Source: Nemania diffusa
Taxonomy: Eukaryota > Ascomycota > Sordariomycetes > Xylariales > Xylariaceae
NCBI GenBank assembly: GCA_038501195.1
Contig: JBBPUQ010000010.1
Location: 3,160,001 to 3,224,000 of the forward strand
Length of the DNA: 64,000 nucleotides
Direction of reading: 5' to 3'
Below the pieces are notes generated by a model. The model worked only from the letters and a program-made list of their open reading frames with translations, was not told the DNA's origin and did no database searches. The translations under genes and the position numbers were made by a program. Positions 58,438-64,000 of this stretch are shown here, in pieces. The stretch's first letter is position 1, and every line of letters starts with the position of its first letter.

Positions 58438-59331
58438 ATGCCGCCACGCGGAGGTCGCGGGGGTAAACCCCGTCTAACCAAGGCCCAGATGGAGCAAGCC
58501 GCGGCCGACCTTGCTGAAACCCGTCGCCAAGCAGAACGGGCTACTCAAACCCAGCGCGAGCAGCAAGTAGCCAGATCCAGGCAGGAAAATCGTGGTGATG
58601 ATAGAATCATCAATATTCGATTCTGGTGTTGGAATGGCAAGAGTTTGGAACATCTACACGATCATGACGACCCCGACGGCCATATTGCGAGAACCCGGAG
58701 CTTTCTTAATAGCCTCCGTAAGAGTAACTTCAACGACGTTCGTCGTTATATTGAGGACGATATCGTATGTACAACCTTGTACAACCTTAATACTACTTAA
58801 ACTAACATATATAGACTATCTCTCGCCTTATCATCCCAAAGGAAGTTCGAATCAAAGGCGCCCTCACTTACTGCAATATCGAGACAAGTCGTCAACAGCA
58901 AGCGTCGGCCGTTGCGGCTCATATGGTTCTTGACCAAGTCAACGTCAAGGATTGTCAAGCTTGTGCAAGTTCGAAAAGCCGTGGCCCTTTCGACAAGTGT
59001 ATTTCTTTTGGCCCTAACGTCTTCGGCGGCGCTTGTTCTTGCTGCCAATACTCTTCACTGGCGACATCGTGCGTTTTCCATAAGAAACAAAAGGGATCTA
59101 AATATGCAGAGGCTTGTAAGTACTTGTACAACCTTGTACGGGCGTATACTAACATCCACAGCCGACGATAAGGACGTGGAAACCGTAAAGCTGCCTAAGA
59201 TTACTCCGGAAATGCTTGAACAGGCTACTACTGGCCAGCTCGAGCGTCTTCGTCGACAAATTGACCAAGAGTTGGGTAGCCGCGAGGAGGATGAGGGGGA
59301 TATGCCTTCGCGCAAGCGTGCGCGACGATGA
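58438..59331 (+). CDS. DUF3716-like cysteine-rich protein
   Basis: Exons 58438-58764, 58815-59115 and 59162-59331 join in phase to 265 residues. A likely 5'-UTR intron lies at 58299-58356 (GTAAGT, GTTAAC branch, TATTAG). The N-terminus is basic and Gln/Arg-rich (PPRGGRGGKPRLTKAQ). The centre has CQACASS, GPFDKCISFG, GGACSCCQYSSLATSCVF, a cysteine pattern like fungal DUF3716 and a possible metal-binding site. The C-terminus is charged and ends PSRKRARR, a probable nuclear signal. Function unknown; such genes are frequent in variable fungal regions. It is the last gene before the AT-rich block. All three introns share one 14-bp palindrome (see findings). Confidence 0.75.
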
Positions 59332-60702
59332 ATAATTGTGTTGGACTTGGTTTGGGTTTCTACGAGTTAATACTAGGGTTTACGGGTTGATACACACTTG
59401 AATTGAGGTTTTGAGAGTTAGTACACCTTTAAGTAAGGTGAAATCGATAGTTATAAAAACTTTGCAAAGGTTTTTTCTTACTTAAACTTAGTAAGCAAAG
59501 TTAAATAACTAAGTTAATGAATAATTTTTCATGATATAAAGTTTTAATTTTAATAAATGTGAAATCTTATAATATAAAATATAAATAAATAAAGAAATAA
59601 ATAAATAAATAAATAAAATATAATATAATTTTATAATATATAATTTATAAATTAAATTATATATTTTAAATTAATATAATATTAAAATTAATAAAAATAT
59701 AATTATATATATAATAAATAAATATTAATTTATAAATTAATATATTAAAAAATTATATATTTTAATTATAATAATATAAATAAATAAATAAAAAAATAAA
59801 AAATTGTTTTTTAAATAATAATAAATTAAAAAAATATTAAAATATATTTAAATGTTTATTTAAATAATTTATTTATATTATAATATATATATTTATAATT
59901 ATAATAAATATAATTAAATTAAATATATTATAAATAAATTAATTAAAAAATAAAAAAAAGTTTTATATATAAATAATAAAAGTTTAATTATATATTTATT
60001 ATATATAATAATTAATTAAATTATATAATTATTAAATTAAATTATTATTATTTAATTATAAATTAATATATATTTAATTTATAATATTATTTTTTTTTTA
60101 ATATATTAATTTATAAATAAATTATTTTATTTTATATTGTTATTTTATAATTATTATATTATATAATTACTATATAATTTTTAATAATTTAAATAATTAA
60201 TAAATATTTTATATAATATAATTTATTTATTATTTATATTAAATTATTATTTTTAATATTATTATTTTTTAAAATTTAAATTAATAAATAAATAATTTTT
60301 TATTTTTTATATATTATATAATTTATAAATTTATAATTTATTTTTTATTTAATTTATTTATTTTGTTTTATAAATTTAGTTTTTATATTATATTTATAAT
60401 AAAAATATAAATTTTAATAATTAAAAAATAATTTAAATATAATTTAAAAATAAAAAAAATTAAAAACTATAGTTTTAATTTTTAATTTTTTATTATTTTA
60501 AAATAGTTTTTAATAAAATAGCTTTATATATATATATATAAATATAATATATATTTAATATTAATAAATTTATATTTATATTTATTAAATTATTTATATA
60601 TATAAATATTTATAACTTTTTTTATTTAAAAAATAGTTTTAAAAATAATATTTTTAAATAATAAATTAATTATATAAAAATTATATATATATTTATATAT
60701 TT

Positions 60703-60966
60703 TATTAAAATAGCAATATTAATTATAATTAATATATATTTAAATTTTTTTTATATAATTTATTATTTATTTATTAAATAGTTAATTATACTTTATTATA
60801 TATAATATTAATAAATTGTTAATAAATTTATATAATTTATATATATATATTATATATATAAAGATTTTTTTTTAAATAAAAAAACAACAATAGTATTATA
60901 TAATTATAATATTATATTTTGTTTTAGTTTTGCTATATATAATTAATTATATAAAATTAAATCAAT
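60703..60966 (+). repeat. Diverged direct repeat in AT block, copy 1
   Basis: About 260 bp matching 63016-63275 in the same orientation, both including TTTAGTTTTGCTATATATAA. Most differences are C/T or G/A. Confidence 0.75.
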
Positions 60967-63015
60967 ATTAATTAATAATTATATTAACTTTTTTTATTTA
61001 ATAGTAATATATTATAAATTAATAAGTTTTAAATAATATTATAAAATTTAATAGTTTTATATTAATATTATTTATTTTTAATAATTGTTTATAAATTAAT
61101 TAAATTTTTATTTTATTTTTTAATATTATATAAAAAGTAAAAACTATTAAAAAAGCTATAAAAATATTTTAAAAAAAACAAATTCTAATTAAAATTAATT
61201 ATATAATTAATTAATAAAACAGTTTTATTTTATATAAAATATTTATATAGCAAAAAAAATAAAACTAAAATAAACTATATAAAATATAAACTATTAAAAA
61301 ATTTAATATTATAATTAATATAATTAATAAATTTATAAAATTTTAATATATATAAATTAAACTTTATTTTTATATAATAAAAAATATAAAATAAAACAAT
61401 AAAAATAATATATTATTTATTTTAATAAATATTATATAAAAAAAAAAAGCTAATTTAAAAAATTAATATAATTTTTAATTTTTTTATATAATTAAATTTT
61501 ATATTTTTTTAATTAAGAAAAATAAATTATAAACTAATTATTAAATTATAAATAAATAATATTATTAATATATTTAAACTTTTTTTTAAAAAATTTAATA
61601 TAATAAAAATTAATAAATTATTTATATAAAAAATATTTAAATTTATAAAATATAACTTTAATAAATATTATAATATTTAAATTTTTAAATTAAAGTTTAT
61701 ATAAAAAGTTAAAAATAAAATTATTTAATTATATAAAAAGTTTTAATTAATTATATAAAAATATAACAATTTAAAAAAAAATATTATATTTATATAATTA
61801 TTAATAATTTAATAAATAAATTAACAATTAATTTTAATTTTTAAATTTATTTTAATTTAAAACTATAATAAAATATATAAATTATAAAATATTATATAAA
61901 TATATATATAATTAATTAATAAATTTATATAAAAATTTATATATATTTATTTATTAAACTTAAAAATAAATATTTTAAAAAAACTATATTATAAATTATA
62001 TAATTATTATATAAATTAATTAAATTAAGTTTATATTAATTTAAAATATATTATAAATATTATTATTAAAAATTTAAAATAATTGTTTTTTTATATAATT
62101 TTTATTTATTAATTATTAATAATAGTTTTAAAATTTTAATATTATTAAATTATAAATAAACAATATTTTTAATTTTATATAATAAAATTTAAAACTAAAC
62201 TTAAACAAATTTTAAATAAAAATAATTTAATTAAATTTAATAATATTTAAATTATATTTATAAATAAATATATTATATTAATTTAAAAAAGTTAAATTAT
62301 ATAATTAATTAAAATTTATTTTTATATAAAAAACTTTATATAATAATATATTTTTTAATATATTTAAAATATATATATAAATAATATTTATTAATTAAAA
62401 ATTTTTTATAACTTATTTATTATTATTTAAATTATTAATTTATAAAAAGTTAATATAATTATTTTAAATAAATAAATTAAATAATAAATTAATAATTATA
62501 ATTATAAACAAATGTTTATATTTTTTAATTTATATTATAAAAAGTTTTTTATTTTTATAAATAATTTATTTATAAATAATATAAATATAATATTATAAAT
62601 TAAAATTTTAATTATATTAGTTATAAAAACTTATATAAAAAATAATATTAATTTAAAATTTAAAATTTAAAATTTTTAATAATATTATTTATTAAAATTT
62701 AAATAAATATAAATAAATAATTAACAATATATTAATTAATAAATTATATAAAATAATTAATAAATTTAATAATATAATTATTTTTTATATAACTTTTTAA
62801 AAAATTTTAAAAATATTTTAAATTAATAAAAAAAATAACTTAATTAATATATTAATAAAAAAAGTATTAAACTAAATATTAAAAGTATTACTTTTAATTA
62901 ATAAATTATATATATAAATAAAAATATATATAAAAAAAATAAAAAAAATATATATAAAAAAAATAAAAAAAATATATATATAAAAAAAACTATAACTAAA
63001 AATTCTTTTTACAAC

Positions 63016-63275
63016 TATTAAAATAATAATATTAATTATAGTTAATATATATTTAATTTTTTTTTATATAATTTATTATTTATTTATTAAATAATTAATT
63101 ATATTTTATTATATATAATATTAATAAATTATTAATAAATTTATATAATTTATATATATATATTATATATATAAATTTTTTTTTAAATAAAAAAACAATA
63201 ATAATATTATATAATTACAATATTATATTTTGCTTTAGTTTTGCTATATATAATCGATTATATAAAATTAAATTA
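63016..63275 (+). repeat. Diverged direct repeat in AT block, copy 2
   Basis: Partner of 60703-60966. Differences such as AGCAAT/ATAAT, ACTTTATT/ATTTTATT and GTTTTAG/GCTTTAG are mainly transitions, as RIP would leave. Confidence 0.75.
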
Positions 63276-64000
63276 ATATATTTAATTATATTTTATAATT
63301 TAATTGTTTTTTTTATAATAATATTTAAATTAATAATAAATAATAAAATTTTTATTTAATTAAATGATTTTTTATTTTTAATTTAATTAAATATTAATTA
63401 ATTTTATTATATTTAAATATTTTTATTATAATTAATATAAAATATATTTATATTATATAAAATAATTACTTTTTTTATAAGTTATATTTTTATAAATTAT
63501 TTATATTATATAATTTTATATATAAATTAAAATATATATTAATAAAGTTTATAAATTAAAAAAAATTTAAAAAATTAATATATTAATATTAAAAATTATA
63601 AAAAAGTTTAAATAATAATAATAAATTTTTGTTTATTTTTATATTAATTTAATTAATTTTTAAAAATAATTAATAATATTATTATATATAAATTATTAAT
63701 AAAACTATTAATATTATATTAAAAATAAAAAGTTTATTAAATTAATTAATCTTTAAAAATAATTATAAATAAAATTATAAAATTAAAAAAATATTAATAT
63801 TTTAAAAATTATATAATATTTTATAAATTAATAACTATTTATTTTTATTATTTTTATTTAAATTTTTATTAATTAAAAATTTTATAATTTTTATAAAATT
63901 TTATATATAAAATATATAATTTATAATTATATAATATAATTTTAATATAAAGTTTTATATAAATTTATTTAAAAATTATAAAACTTTTAATTAATAAAAA

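Larger units (their letters stand above)
59440..64000. repeat. Extremely AT-rich, gene-free block (RIP-type isochore)
   Basis: From about 59450 to the window edge almost every base is A or T, with G or C reduced to isolated single bases. The change from normal gene sequence is abrupt. No open frame of interest exists. Known: repeat-induced point mutation in Pezizomycotina turns repeated DNA into such AT-rich blocks, which are often heterochromatic, subtelomeric or centromeric. A diverged direct repeat inside (60703-60966 and 63016-63275) supports a repeat origin. Confidence 0.85.

Noticed and set aside
59440..64000. Mitochondrial DNA insertion as explanation for the AT block
   Set aside because: No mitochondrial gene, tRNA or intron motif is visible, and G/C content is far below that of fungal mitochondrial coding DNA.
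1..64000. CRISPR arrays, rRNA genes, intact autonomous transposons
   Set aside because: None seen; the only regular repeats are the simple repeats, inverted-repeat elements and the AT block described.

Overview
The window comes from a filamentous ascomycete (Pezizomycotina). Genes are split by many short introns (about 45-150 nt) with GTRNGT donors and CTAAC/CTGAC-like branch points. The protein families are typical of that group: a NACHT-ankyrin NLR, a non-reducing PKS with a methyltransferase domain, DUF3425, DUF3632, DUF1996, DUF3716 and DUF7924-like proteins, an AA9 LPMO and a class II peroxidase. The species cannot be fixed from the sequence; a plant-litter or wood-associated Sordariomycete would fit.

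Layout. 1-1681 (-): 5'-complete, 3'-truncated gene for a Cry-like (delta-endotoxin) protein carrying a bulb-type lectin domain and a jacalin-like domain. 3.1-7.1 kb (-): NLR with SesB-like hydrolase, NACHT and ankyrin repeats. 7.3-8.3 kb: two non-autonomous DNA elements, one hAT-like with an 8-bp target duplication. 9-26.7 kb: a region resembling a secondary-metabolite cluster, much of it decayed. It holds an SDR (intact), a DUF3425 protein, a metallo-beta-lactamase relic without its metal-binding site, the N-terminal half of a DMATS-type prenyltransferase, a fungal transcription-factor-like protein, a second SDR with an early TAG, and a group VII-like NR-PKS. The PKS has lost most of its SAT domain, carries a TAG in the KS domain, and has a frameshifting 16-bp triplication in the PT domain. 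28.5-35 kb: a secreted DUF1996 protein, two small secreted cysteine-containing proteins, a fold-back element and a DUF3632 protein. 37-46.4 kb: a DUF7924-like protein with a possible PD-(D/E)XK core, a secreted intradiol-dioxygenase-like protein, a second copy of one MITE family, an alpha/beta hydrolase and an NAD(P)-binding epimerase-like protein. 48.9-56.4 kb: AA9 LPMO, AlaX-type tRNA-editing protein, BTB-like protein and class II peroxidase. 58.4-59.3 kb: DUF3716 gene. From about 59.45 kb to the end the DNA is almost pure A+T without genes, as expected of a heavily RIP-mutated isochore.

How it fits together. The secreted oxidative enzymes (LPMO, class II peroxidase, intradiol-dioxygenase-like protein) and the DUF1996 protein suggest extracellular attack on plant cell wall and aromatics, but they are scattered rather than co-regulated in any visible way. 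The polyketide region looks like a dead or dying meroterpenoid-type cluster. Two of its lesions are C:G to T:A nonsense changes (CAG to TAG, TGG to TAG), the change expected from RIP. The most unusual gene is the Cry-like protein at the left edge.
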